Shown: positions 44,201-57,565 of the stretch, piece by piece
Position numbering within the stretch: the stretch's first letter is position 1
How the letters are laid out: each line of letters begins with the position of its first letter
Assembly: GCA_963682055.1 (NCBI GenBank)
Contig: OY821747.1
Location: 25,790,126-25,854,125, forward strand
Direction: 5' to 3'
Source of the DNA: Primula veris
Lineage: Eukaryota; Streptophyta; Magnoliopsida; Ericales; Primulaceae
Length of the DNA stretch: 64,000 bases
Notes under the pieces: generated by a model
The model's input: the letters and a program-made list of their open reading frames with translations, nothing else
Told to the model about the DNA's origin: nothing
Database searches by the model: none
Translations under genes and position numbers: made by a program

Positions 44201-47200
44201 CATCACGGACTGCGTCCTTAATCTGAGCAATTGTATGATCATTTGGACCTGCATGAACAACAAGAAAAGAACTATTAAATATAGCTAAAGTCATTATTAA
44301 CAAGTTAGCTTAGACCCACAAAACCATTTCACGTTGTGTATAAATAGAATCCCACAAGACCATTTCGTGCATTACCTTTGATTAGGATTGTGCAAGAGTG
44401 CGGGTTCTTTACATTCTCCACAAATGTATATTTCTCTTCTCCAAGAACATGCTCATACACAAGTCCAGCCCATCCAAGGGATTCTGGGGTTAAATCGTCA
44501 ACAGAGTTAACAGCATCTCCTCCACAAGCTAAGATCAACCTCTCCATATTTCTCCTCTTCGCTCTACGAAGAGCAATGATCTAAAGAATAATGAAAACAA
44601 ATTAAGAAACAGAAGCAAAAGTCTACAAAATAGTAAAAACAATAATTACACAGGGCAATGCCCAAAACATACAATTAACCAAAACACATTACCAAAACAT
44701 ACAACAGCTAAAAGTTTCTTCCCAAAACATACAAACATACAATTACACATATTTATTAGAGTTATATGTTTTGGGAATAAAAGTTTTGGTTTGTAGTTTT
44801 TGGTAATTAGACTTGAAAAGTTGTATGTTTTGGTAATTTTCTCTAATTACACTGGCTACTACTACAGTCTACTTAAAAATGCAGCACCTGGTGTTTTATC
44901 AAATATTGGCTTTGTTAGGTTACATGCTTTTTACTTTTTTCTTACTGAAGAGTGAACAAAATAAAATGTTGTTTGGTAGCACACCAAGAATTCTACTTAA
45001 TTGTAACAAAAAGGATGATTTCCAAACTGAATAGTATACTTTAACCATTCACCCCCATCAACAATTTTAATTAATCTCAAAATAATTACACATAATTTCT
45101 CATTTACCATACACAGTTATGTATCTACAAGTATACTTCACAACCATCACGTTTTTACTTTTGGATTTTAAAGATTCAATTAAACAAGCTTAATCGCGAC
45201 ATGTCATATATGAAATCTGACACAACACATAAATAATATAAATCCACTAAAAAACTGGGGAACAAAGGGAAAAAAGAGTAATAGGACTACGTGTAACATA
45301 CCCCGGCCCTAGCAAGGAGGTCCAATGATGGAGGATCAATTCCTTTTTGATTTATGACAACAAAGTTGCTATCATTTCCCGAGCAAACCTAAACATCATG
45401 TCAGGAAAAAGAAATGTTGGAACAAATATATCCAAAATGGACAACATTGTGCAGATAGATTATCTCAAATCAAATTACCTTGTTCTTTAGCTCAATGATT
45501 TTCTTCACTCTCTCATCAACAGAACGTCTCTCTGCAATAACCATTGCCTCTCTCTGCTCTGCATTTGAGTAGAAGAAACCTGCATTTATTTCACTGAAGG
45601 GGAAATATGTCAGTTTCATATGGAGCATACTTCACTAGATATATAATATCAATCAGCAGTATTAGTAGGACTATCCAAACATAGTACAAAATGAGAAAAA
45701 TCATCAAGTTTCAAGACTCATGAGGACATACGGTAAGCTTGGGAATTGACAATATAATTAAGAAAGTACACATGCAGTAGTATGGTTAGAGGTATATGGT
45801 TTTTCCTAGACTGTAGTACACATCAACCTATTACCGCTGTTCTATATTGTACACCAGCATAGAGTGTTTAGTAATCAGTACATTAAACTAACATGTATTG
45901 CTAAATCAGTAAACTCTCATTAAATTTAACATACAAGCTAGTGAACAAGATGATTGACCAATAGTATGGTGTATATACTGATAATAATCATATAATACAG
46001 TTAATATCAAAGTTAGTGATAGGCTAGTGTACATAATAGTAAATGTAGCTGCATATCAAAAATAAAAAATAAAATAGTAAATGTAGCTGATTATAATCTC
46101 AATCTTTTAATAGGTTGAAGTAATTTCACCGGCAACGTCAATGGTATCATCCAAATGAAGTCGTAGAAGATGAGTTTAACATTCAAGCATCAAGAGTAAA
46201 GATGTCATAACATAAAAAAGAATAACACATGTGCAGCATAGCATGTATACAGGGATATCTTTAAGCGCAGCTGAACAAGAAACTTAAACTTTACCTTTTC
46301 TCATACTCCAGAGATACATTACATGTTAATATATGGCAGTTCTCTGCTCTTCGCTTCATGTCAGGGTGCCTTGAACCATGATCCAGGACAAGACCCTCCA
46401 CCTTCAAAAACGAATGTGCAAATAATTCCCATATTACATTAAATATTTGGTTTCAGTTACACTAGAAAAGCAGGACACTACAACGAAGTATAAGCAAATA
46501 AAAGACCTTAAAGTATGGACAGATAATTATAAATAACAAAAACAAAAAGTTATTCCTACCAAACGAGTGTCAACATCAAACTTATGACGCATGTGCATGA
46601 TCTCAACCATAAACAGATCAATAGATTCCTCAGGTTTCCTAATGCAAAGCACCTGCACAAAACAATATTTGTCATTTGGATCATGATTTTTTTTTTAAAA
46701 ATTGAACAGTAACAGAAAAATTTATCAAAATGAGCATGTCTCTAATTAACATCCAAAAAAGCCTACTTACCCCGCTTACTACAATGTCGGTTAATTGATC
46801 TGCTAGAGATTCATACAACTGAAACAGAGAAAAAAACATGAACAGGATAAGACATCTAAACAACAGTGATATACTAATACAGGAAAGAAATGTAAATATC
46901 GCTAAAATCAGAAGAGATCAAATTTACTTTAGTTCTTAATGTTGTTCTTGCCACCATCTTCAAAATCTCTCGGTCAGGTTCATCGCCAATCACAACAGGG
47001 GTCTTAAACTTTTCAAGAAATAGGAGTGTTGCCCTTTTGGCAATCTCAAAACCATCAACAAGAACACGTGGATGCATCCCTGAAATAATTTTCCTTCAAA
47101 TTTCATGATAAAGCATGCAAATAACAACAGAAGGGGGAGCTCTTTATACAAAAAAGGTGTCAAGTAACTTTTACTAGCCAAAATTGTTCAAAAACCACAA

Positions 47201-49528
47201 ATAGGATGAACTTTCATGCTTGCACATGCATTCAACAATAAACCCTTTAACAATCCATTTAGCTGCATCTTTAAATCAAATAAGTAAGTTCGACTTTTGA
47301 GCTTGAGAAAAAATATGGGTTCACACAGATCCAAGCTTTTAGCGTGTGGACGCCAAGAAAACCAGAAAAGCATAACTTTACATTACATATAGCGGTAAAT
47401 TGATTTGTTTATAGATTCGGCTTTGAGTATACTAAGGCATGTAGTTCAATAAGTATAATGTCACAAGGGCTAACAAAAGATGAATAATGTAAATAAAATG
47501 GAATCAGCAAGGATGACAAACCTTCATCAATGTAACGTCCTGACTGTTTCATAAGCTCGCCAATGAAAATAACAGTGGAAGTTGTCCCATCACCACTAAT
47601 ATCATCTTGAGCTACAGCAGTTCTTGCAATCATGATGGCAGTCGGGTTTTGAATTTGCTGCAATACCAAATGAACTTAGAAGCAATTTTATTTCGACCCT
47701 GGTAAGGACTAGTAACGGAGAGGTAATATATACTAATCATAGACCTTCACATTGTGCAATTAAGTAATTATATCTTACTGTACCGACAAAAGTGAATACA
47801 AGTATGATTGTTTGTATCCCATCTGATAGCTACAAATATACCAATTTCTCTATCGTAGTATATAGGGTTTATGCTGATCATGACATAAAATAATATGAGT
47901 TTGATTTTAACTTTCTGAATAGGATTTTGGATCGGTTGTCTTGCATTTCTCGATAAATAAACAATGTCTTACTTGTTAAGTATATAAATCGAGGCCTTTG
48001 GGTAAACAATACTAGGAAAAGGTCAATTTAACCACCATTATGCGTCAGAAAATTATGCTTTATTATATATCGTGATTTGTACTGTACCTATACAAAAATA
48101 TACATGTCAACACTCCCGATTCATAACCATATAGTTTTCACTTTCTACCAAGAGCAACTATTATACTTACAGGTACTATTTATAAGTAAATTTATACACC
48201 ATAAAACGGAGTGCATGTTTTAGTAACAAAATCCAACCAAATGAGACAAGGAACATACCATCTCTTTCAATAGCGTGTTACCATCTTTGGTGAGCTTAAT
48301 GTCTCCAGCTCCACCAACAAGCCTATGAAACACATCAAACAAATTAAAATTTGACAGTAGTCCATCTTCATCAAGATCGAAGAGAAAAACATATAAAGTG
48401 AATATCGATTACTACATTGTCTTTATATTTTTTCCCCAATATGACTATAGTAGTATCAAACATTACACTTTTACATTGAACATAAAGGGCAGAAAAATTG
48501 AAAAGAGCAGGCATTTAAGATATACATTTCCCCAAGAAAACTAAAAGTCCGTGTATAATTTTCTACTTATTTTTTAAGGAAATAATTTCGGATAACTGTT
48601 AGTTTTTTTTCAAAACCAATCACTAATTGACGTGGTCCTAAAAGAAAGTATATTACAACAATTTGCCATTTTTTGAGGAATAATACAGTTTCTGACCACT
48701 GTTAAACTTTAATAATCCTTTTTATCACGCATATTTACTCCCACAAACCTTGACTGAGGCTGCAAACGACTAAACGAGGATAAGTAAAATACTTATCCCT
48801 TTTCATTTTCAAAAAGCATTAAATGCAGTCTATATACAAATTTAATAGAGAACTAAATCAAAAAGATTAGTCATGTGACTCATGTCTTTGAGACCAAGGT
48901 CAGTATTTAGGACCAATTATCTATATGCATTGTTTTATTTCCTCAAGCAAACAGTAAATGCAAATCATCTATATGCATTGTTTTGTTTCCTCAAGCAAAC
49001 AAATGTACAAAACAATACGGAACGGATTTAATATGAAACAAGACTCAAATAGATAAGATTAGATCTTTACATCTTAATAGACCCTTTGGGACTAAGGTTG
49101 GTCGTGTGGTTCAATCATACATCTAGGGTTTTTTATCTCAAAAAACAGTAAATGCAGTATTAGTTAACCAAGAAATGAACAAACAAATCAAGACATACCA
49201 CTACCTGATAATGAAAAAACAATACAGGAAACGGATTTAATAAACAAAAAGACCAAAATGAAAAAGATTAGATTTTAACATCTTAATGGTTCACAATGGT
49301 ACATCTATTGTTTTTAATCCTCCAAAAGCAACAAATGCAGTATTAGTTAACATAAGTAGGCTAATACTATTGCCAAAAATGGACAGAAAATCGAAATGTA
49401 GCAAAACTTAATCCTGTACAAACAATAATATAACAAGACCCAAATAAAAAGGACGAGATATTTACATCTCAATAGTGCCTTTGAGGCCGAAAGGGTGGTT
49501 TTCAAAACCAACAAATATTCAAACCTTA

Positions 49529-49564
<36 letters not shown>

Positions 49565-52500
49565 TGCAGGCCCCAACCCAACTAAACAAAAAGAGATAAG
49601 ATCTTTACATCTTAATAGTGCCTATGGGGCCGAGATTGGTCTTAAGAACATCTTGTAATCCCTTAAAAGCATTTAGTTTTCGTGTTTTAAAACACTGATC
49701 TTAATAGTGCCATTGAGGCCAAGGTTTGGTCTTTAAGACTAATCATACATTAAAGGCTTAGTTTGATAATGATATTAGTCAAACAAATCAAAACACACCG
49801 CAAACCAAACAAATAAACAAACAATACGGAAACAGATTCAATCAGTAAAAAAAGAGACCCAAATAAGAAAGATTATATTTTTACATTTTAATAGTGCATT
49901 TGAGGCCAGTACAAGTGGTCGCTACTGTTATAAAAAAATAGACAAACAAATCGAAACATATATGGAAACATGTTCAGTTAGAAAAAAAATAAATAAAACT
50001 AAATAGAAAATGACAAGATCATTACATTTTATAATCTTAATAGTGCAATTTGAGGCCTAATAGCTACTATTATCAAAAAATAGACAAACAAATCGAAACG
50101 TACGCCAAACCCAATAACAAACAAACAATATGGAAACAAGTTCAATAATAATAAAAAAAATAAATAAGAAAGGTTAGATCTTTACATCTTAATAATGCCT
50201 ATAGGCCAAAAGGCTGGACTTTAGGACCAATATTCATAAATATAAGACTTCATTTGATGATCTTATTGTAAAAAAAATAGACAAATCGAACATACCATAA
50301 ACCCAATAACTAACAAACAATATGGAAACAGATTCAATAAGTAAAAAAAAAAGACATAAATAAGAAAGATTAGATCTGTACATCTTAATAGTGCATTTGA
50401 GGCCAATACAAGTAGTCACTACTATTATCAAAAAATAGACAAACAAATCGAAAAATACCACAAACCCAATATCAAACAAACAATATGGAAACAAGTTCAA
50501 TAATAATAAATAAATAAAACAGATAAGAAAGATTAGATCTTTCACATCTTAATAATGCCTTTTAGGCCAAAAAGGCTGGACTTTAAGACCAATATTCATA
50601 AAAATAAGGCTTAGTTTAATGATCTTATTGTAAGAAAATCGACAAACAAATCGAAACATACCGCAAACCCAATAGCAAACAAACAATATGGAAACAGATT
50701 CAATCAATAATAATTAAAAAAAACCTCAAAAGAAAACGATAAGATCTTTATATCTTAATAGTGCATTTGAGGCCAATACAAGTAGTCGCTACTATTATCA
50801 AAAAATAGACAGACAAATCGAAACATACCGCAAACCGAACAAATAAACAAACAATATGGAAACAGGTTCAATTAGTAATAATAAAAAAAACAGAAAATGA
50901 TAAGATGTGTTACATTTTAATTGTGCCATTGAGGCCAAGGTTTGATCTACATTTTAATTGTGCCATTGAGGCCAAGGTTTGATCTTTAAGACTAATCATG
51001 CATTAAAGGCTTAGTTTGATAATGATATTAGACAAACATATCAAAACATACCGCAAACCGAACAAATAAACAAACAATATGGAAACAGATTCGGTACATG
51101 AATAAAATTAGGAACCCAGATAGAAAAGAAAAGATCTACGTAGGCACTACTATTCTCACAAAACAGACAAACAAATCGAAAAATCCCGCAAACCCAATAA
51201 CAAACAAACAATACAGAAACAGATTCAATAAGTAATAAAAAAAGAAAAAGCAAGACCCAAATTAAACAGAAAAGGAAAAGATGAGATGCTACATTTTAAT
51301 AGCGTCTTTAGGGCTGAGATCGGTCTTGAGAACCAATCATATTTATTTTTTATTCTCACAAAGCATTAAATTCAGTACTATCACTCTATCAATTAACATA
51401 ATTAGGCTCTCCTATTGTTAAAAAACAGGCAATGAGACAAACAAATCTAAAAATACTACAAACCCAATAACAAACAAACGATATGTAAACAAATCCAATC
51501 AAAGAAAAGACAGATCTGTACATCTTAATAGTGCTCTTGAGGCCAAGGCTTGGTCTTTAGGACCAATCATCATACGTATAATGCTTAGATTGATTATGAT
51601 ATAGTCAAAAGATAGACAAACAAATCAAAAAATACCGCAAACCCAATAACAAGCAAACAATATGGGAACCAATTCAATATAGAAAAAGGCTCAAATAAAA
51701 GAAAAAAGAAAATAAGTGTTACATACATTTTAATAGTGCCTTAGGTCCGAGATTGGTCTTGAGAACATCTTGCAATCCCTTAGAAGCATTTAGTTTTTGT
51801 TTTATTAAAACACTGATCTTAATAGTGCCTTCAAGGCCAAAATTTGGTCTTCATACATTAAAGGCTTAGTTTGATAATGATATAAGACAAACAAATCGAA
51901 ACATACCGCAAACCTAACAAATAATCAAACAATATGGAAACAGATTCAATACATAAATAAAAACAGGAACCCAAATAGAAAAGAAAACATCTAAGTAGTC
52001 ACTACTATTGTCACATAATAGACAAAAAAAATAAAAACATACCCCAAGCTCAACAAATAAACAAACAATATGAAAACAGATTCAATTAATAAAATAAAAA
52101 CAGCGAATGCAGTACTATTAGTTAACAAATCGAGAGATACCGCAAACCGAACAAATAAACAAACAATATGGAAACAGATTCAGTTAATAATAAATAAAGC
52201 AAGACCCAAATAAATAAAGAAAAAAGAAAAAAACCGTTGTTACATTTTAATAGTGCCTTCAGGGACGAGATTGGTCTTAAGAACATCTTGCAAGACCCAA
52301 ATAGTTTAGATCTTTACTTAAATCTTTCGGACTAATCATATATTAAAGGCTTAGTATGATGATGATATAAGTGACACTACTATTGTAAACAAATAGACAA
52401 ATAAATCGAAACAATACCACAAACCCAATAACAAATAATGGAAGCAGATTCAATTAATTAAAAAAAAACAAACTAATTCAATATAGAAAAAGGCCCAAAT

Positions 52501-52659
52501 AAAATAAAATAAAAGTGTTACATACATTTTAATAGTGCCTTTGGGGCCGAGATTGGTCTTAAGAACATCTTGTAAACCCGTAGCGGCATTTATACACATA
52601 TGTAAAGCAGCTGATTTGTTCAGTACCTCCGCGTTCGGATTCAGCATTTTTATCGACAT
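41232..52659 (-). CDS. CCT6: T-complex protein 1 subunit zeta (chaperonin CCT6)
   Basis: Fifteen coding exons, minus strand: 52659-52526, 48322-48259, 47657-47522, 47079-46928, 46818-46771, 46652-46560, 46401-46295, 45593-45479, 45388-45302, 44580-44376, 44248-44154, 42615-42547, 42431-42324, 42200-42082, 41307-41232. All junctions are GT-AG and phases close, giving 535 aa, the usual length for plant CCT zeta. Group II chaperonin hallmarks are present: LGPKG (37-41), GDGTTS (88-93) in the ATP site, GAGAFE in the equatorial domain, and VLACGG-like [16 protein letters not shown] in the apical/intermediate part. The subunit is one of eight in the cytosolic TRiC/CCT ring that folds actin, tubulin and other clients. 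No premature stop or lost key residue was seen. Introns are large, especially the first coding intron (48323-52525). Confidence 0.97.
43000..43560. repeat. Degenerate repeat in a CCT6 intron
   Basis: The intron between the GAGAFE exon and the one before it (42616-44153) contains about ten scattered copies of GATTTTGAGAGAATACAA-like words, some with ACATAAGCTAAT attached. It is low-complexity and not coding. Confidence 0.55.
49060..52290 (-). repeat. Array of decayed duplicates of CCT6 coding exon 1 inside intron 1
   Basis: At least sixteen segments resemble the 3' end of coding exon 1 plus its flank (plus strand CTTAATAGTGCCTTTGGGGC and variants), near 49068, 49459, 49608, 49702, 49880, 50035, 50184, 50378, 50541, 50747, 50917, 50951, 51285, 51518, 51724, 51817 and 52235. 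The longest, near 49608 and 52235, still translate on the minus strand to LQDVLKTNL followed by GTIKM. Between them recurs a spacer block with CAAACAAACAATATGGAAAC. Spacing is mostly 100-250 bp. This reads as repeated tandem duplication of the exon-intron border followed by decay. Confidence 0.85.
49529..49562. repeat. (TAA)n microsatellite
   Basis: About eleven perfect TAA units in CCT6 intron 1, within the duplicated-exon array. Confidence 0.9.
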
Positions 52660-52880
52660 TTTTTTTAGTAAATCTACTGTCACACAAAAAAATACAAAAA
52701 ATAAAAAAGTAACAAATGAATATTTTATCAAATAAGTAAGAATATAATAAAAGTGAACAAATACAACAATACTTTGTATGTATGTAGAGAGATATGTTTA
52801 CCTTGTGGTGCTGTAGATCGAGAGTTTAGAGAGAGAGAGAGAGAGTGGGAGAGAGATGAATGAGGGTTTTAGGGTTTCTT
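52660..52880 (-). promoter_or_regulatory. CCT6 5' leader: leader intron, GA/CT repeat and telo-box
   Basis: The minus strand has a donor CAAG/GTAAAC at 52802/52801 and an acceptor GTGACAG ending at 52677, so a 125-bp intron lies in the 5' UTR just before the ATG exon. Upstream is a CT repeat (complement of GAGAGAGAG at 52829-52857). Next to it the complement of TTAGGGTTT (52869-52877) is AAACCCTAA, the telo-box found in many plant genes for translation and growth. The transcription start was not located. Confidence 0.65.
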
Positions 52881-54539
52881 TTTTATTTCATTTTTTATTT
52901 ATGATTTAAGTTAAAAATTTATGATAAAAGTTAAATTCATTTTGTAACTTATTCGTTAAAATGTATTAGAAAACCGTAGGTTATTATTTTTTTTACAGTG
53001 AAAAGAACGTTGTTTGTCTAATAAAAACTAGAGTTTTAGTTGGTATCACTTTCCTAAACGAAGACTCGATCGAAAGGTTGTCCAAATGCATACCAAAAAC
53101 CTCTCGTTGAGTCCAAAGCAAGAGGGCAAAAAACGAGACTGTTTGATACGCAATGCTTTTCGTATTTAACCACCTTTCGGTTGTCAATTGATTGTGGTTT
53201 TAAGATAATAAGTCCATTTTTACGTTTCCACACGAACGTTAATGAAAACGGTCAAGATTTACGCTTTTCCCACTATTTTTGCCCAAATTCTGTTATTTCG
53301 TTTAAGTTTTGTTGTTGAATTATTAAAACTTTTACCGATTAATTTCCAGTTAATCGGTTAGATTTATCACTTTAGCAATGTAACAATTTTAGTCCATTTG
53401 TCGGCTTCCTTAATATATTATTTGTATTTGTCGATTATGAACATGTATTGATCTGAAACAAACTAGTTGTAAATATTAGTACAACGATAGTTGTTGTATA
53501 ATTAAACTTTTCGTTTGTTATCATAATAATATAATATACAATTCATTATAGTTGTAGATTGGATCAACAATGTTTCATTGAAAGAGATTATCCGAAACAC
53601 TTTATCGCTCAAAAGGATACGATGAAGGTTCATTTCGTAATATATTGGGTTGTTATCTCATTATTAAATTATTTCTTTCACAATCTTGAAGTATGGTACC
53701 AATTTTTATTTGTAATAAAAAATAGAAATTGCATTCAAATCAAAGAAACAACCCAAAATTTCGTGCTTATGATGCATGTCACATGCTATATGATTCTTTT
53801 TGACAATTCTTACCCATGTATCTCACTTAATTTTAAGAGTTTAAACGTGTATAATGAATATATCAGACCAAATATGCCACTTTTAAAATGTTATAATTAA
53901 TCATTAAACTCCAACTCACGAAAATTATGGGACAACTTTGTAATGAATGCGCTAGAAACAACAGGACCCACTCTATTGTTCGGAGTAAATTTTTGGTGGG
54001 TAAATTTAAAAACTACATATTTAAATATTAGTATCATTTACAAACTATTTATTGTAAATTAGTACCCCTTTCTAATATACACATGCCAACAACATTTGGC
54101 CTAATAAAACTTTGACCAAGACCAACAACATTGATCGGTTTCCGGCGTTGACCGGCGGTCTCCGACGTTGACCGGCATTGACCAAAAAATAAAAAATATA
54201 AAAAAAATAGAAAAAAAAACTCACAAAAAATAGAAAAAATCCAGAAAAAAAAAAACAGAAAAATTAGAAAATTTGGAAAAAAACTAAAAATATGGAAAAT
54301 TTTTTAAAAAAAATCCAAAATAATCTCAAAAATATATTTTTTACAAAAATAAAAAAATAATTTTTTTTAACAAACTAATACAAAATTTATAAAAATTCCG
54401 GAAAAAAAAAATACTCAAAAAAATAAAAATTTCGGAAAAAATTAAAAAATCCAGAAAATTTATAAAATTTGGAAAATTTGGAAAAAATTAAAAAATTCTT
54501 AAAAAAATCCAAAAACTTGTTTTTTTTTATAATCTAATA
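52881..54539. other. AT-rich spacer upstream of CCT6
   Basis: The first few hundred bases are the presumed CCT6 promoter. No gene is supported; the plus-strand ORF at 53559-53900 has no recognisable domain. A short GC-rich patch of GTTGACCGGC repeats lies at 54135-54180, followed by A-rich low-complexity sequence. Confidence 0.5.
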
Positions 54540-55390
54540 CAATTTTTTTTAAAAAATAATGCAAATTCTCGACAATCTAATGTAAATTTTTGACAATATA
54601 ATAGAAAATACAATACAAGTTTTGTGACAATCTAATACAATTTTTTGACCATATAATACAATTTTTTGACAATCTAATGAATCTTTTTGACAATCAAATA
54701 TAAATTTTGTGACAATTTAATACTAATTTTGTTGACAATCTAATACAAAATTTTAAATAATCTAATTTAATTTTACATAATAAACTCTTTACTGCACATA
54801 TTATAATCATTTTTTTAAAGCTATAAGCTGTTTTTTACATAATACAATTTATAAACATTATATTGGACAGTCTAATACACAATTTAATAGACTTATACTT
54901 TGATGGATACTTTGACAATTTAATGCAATTTTTTTGACAATCTAATACTTTTTTTTTGCAATCTAATACAATTTTTGTGATAATCTAATACAAAAAAATA
55001 ACAATATAATTCAATTTTTTCGGCAATTTAATAATTTTTTTTGACAATCTAATAATTTTTTTTTGACAATCTAATATATTTTTTTGATAATCTAATGAAA
55101 ATTTTGTGACAATCTATTATAATTTTTTTAACAATGTAATATAATTTTTTTGACAATGTAATATAATTTTTTTGACAATGTAATACAAATTTTTTGATAA
55201 TCTAATAGACAATCTTTTTTGACAATCTAATAAACAGTTTATTAAAAAAAATTGACGATCTAATATAATTTTTTTAATAATCTAATATAAAAACTTGATA
55301 ATCTAATACAAAGTATTTGATAATTTAATACAAAAAATTTGGCAATCCAATACGTTTTTTTTTGAAAATCAAATATATTTTTTTACCAAA
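54540..55390. repeat. AT-rich minisatellite, unit about 22 bp
   Basis: More than twenty degenerate copies of GACAATCTAATACAATTTTT occur in tandem with variable T-run length. The length variation of the T runs fits slippage. No coding potential. Confidence 0.85.
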
Positions 55391-55453
55391 CGGACAGTCC
55401 AAACACTCACAGATTTTTAAAATTAAAAATCAAAAATTTTTTTGTTATCAATT

Positions 55454-55895
55454 AATCCACATATCAGAAAATCTCATAAACCCAAATTAAGGTTCGGAAA
55501 AAAAAGACCCAATAATTTATTTCCCAAAAAATTATAATGTATGCACAACAAACCAGAATAAAACCCGACTATTATCCAAAACCCTAATTAGATAAAATCT
55601 AGATTAACTTAATCCACATATCAGACAATCTCATAAACCCAATAATTCATTTTCCAAAATAATCAACATCAGCGTAGCGTTTATAGAGAGACATAGAGAT
55701 TGTGAATGTGAACAATACATCTATAGATAGATAGATACATAGATATAGCTATATGTATAAATATAAACCCTAATTAAATAAACCCAAATAAACGTAAATC
55801 CACGTATCAGGCAATCTCATAAACTCAAATAAGTGCTTCGGAAAAAACCCCAATAATTGATTTCGAAAAATAACTACGGCGTTTATAGAGAGAGA
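55454..55895. repeat. Three diverged copies of a 157-186-bp unit
   Basis: Copies begin AATCCACATATCAG or AATCCACGTATCAG at 55454, 55611 and 55797. They share ATCTCATAAACCCAA and, in the last two, GCGTTTATAGAGAGA. A GATA-rich run lies at 55721-55745 between them. Confidence 0.7.
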
Positions 55896-56853
55896 GTAAA
55901 ACTGTAATTGTAGAAAGAGAGCAAAACTGTAATTGGAGAGAGTATTTTTGGTTAATGATAAAAATAGAATTTTGACCACTTTTATATTTAGAGCAGAGAG
56001 TACCAAAACCAAATAAAAATGTTTGAAAAGGTAAATTATACTAATAAAAATTGTAAGTGATACTAAAATCTAATAATAATCTTTAAGTGATATCGACCTC
56101 CAATTTATTCCATTTTCCGAATATAATATATACATTTAGAATTCAATTTGTAATTGACAATAGGTTTGATAGAAGTGGTTATCATCGTGACTTGAAATTT
56201 TAGAGGATCGATTTGAATCCTATACAATGTATTTTAACTTTTGTTTTCCTACATAAATTATTACATTAAGAAATATCATAGTTTCAGGTATATAAATTAA
56301 TTAAAACATAAAAGGCTGGTTTTTTTTTTTCAAGTATAATATATATATTTGGTCATTTGTTTTGAGAAAAAACATATTTCGTTTCCTAGTATCATTTTAA
56401 TTTTGTTTCCTATGAGAACTTTTATTTAGTATAATTGTATTCTTATGATGCGTGCTTATTGTATCATATATACTTAAGTTTAAATAAATTTTAACCATTT
56501 TACACATACAAAAAACCTCGTATTTATAGTTGGACTCGAGCCCCAAAAACTCTGAAACCGACTATGTTCTCATGTCGTTCTAACTTGCCTTCAAATATAT
56601 GTAAGTTTATATGATCTCAATTTTTCTTATGAAACTAAAGGTTTGCAACATTTGCTAACTCACATCCAAAAAGCTGACAATTTTATTTCAAAAAAAAAAG
56701 TGCTGCTATAACCACTCTAAAAAATGGAGAAGGGGCTACAGACTATACTTCTATGTATAGTTTGAAAAACTATCTCTGTTTTACCATTGGATTCTTATTA
56801 AGAAATAAATGGCTGTGATTAACTTAGTTTTAAAATATTAAAAAAAATAAAAA
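55896..56853. other. AT-rich spacer, no supported gene
   Basis: Nothing recognisable before the start of the inverted repeat at 56854. Confidence 0.5.
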
Positions 56854-56973
56854 ATAACTCTAATAAAAAATGGCCATAGTCACTTTGGCAAGAATTGGTA
56901 AACAAATCTCCACATTAGAAAGCAGACAGAGAATTTTTCAAAAATAAAGAACAGAACAGGACAACAGAAAATT
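56854..56973 (+). repeat. Left arm of a long inverted repeat
   Basis: Starts ATAACTCTAATAAAAAATGG and matches the reverse complement of the last 120 bp of the window, including GCCATAGTCACTTTGGC and GCAGACAGAGAATTTT. Identity by eye is about 85-90%. Confidence 0.85.
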
Positions 56974-57565
56974 ATTCCATCGAGCCATCGTCACAACGCA
57001 TCTCCACATCAGATTAACCCTCAAAGGCACATAAAATAGTACCGAATAAGGTGTAAAAAAACAAAGAGAAAGAGTCAAGAGCGAGGATTTTTAGTTTATT
57101 TTTCATTTGGCTCTCCACAATTGATTCACTATATTTTCTTCTTTGTTCATAGTATTTGTCTACTGGTACACTTTTTTTATTTATAGTTTACTTTGATGCA
57201 TTCCAAGTGTTTGAGAAAATGCAACTATGAACCATTTTTTTTTTTCTTTTGAGCTTAAGTGGGTTGCTTATTGATAAGCCCTTATATTGATGTAGCAACG
57301 ACTCGTGATCATTCAATTGAAATGCAGTGCTTTATTTTGTATGAATTATTGGACACATCTTGCTTTTGTACATTTTGTAAATTACTATTTTTGACATTTT
57401 ATATCGGTTCATCTTGTGAATGAAATCCAAAATTCTGGAAAAAGTGTGAATGCAAATTTGGAGTTGATTGTGAATGCTCATGATTCAAATTGTGATTGAC
57501 TTTATAGGGTCGACTGTTATGAAACAACTTATGAAATTCAACTCAAAAAAGTTGCAGTTTACTTA

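Noticed and set aside
53559..53900. Plus-strand ORF of 113 codons
   Set aside because: AT-rich hydrophobic composition without domain, splice or promoter evidence.
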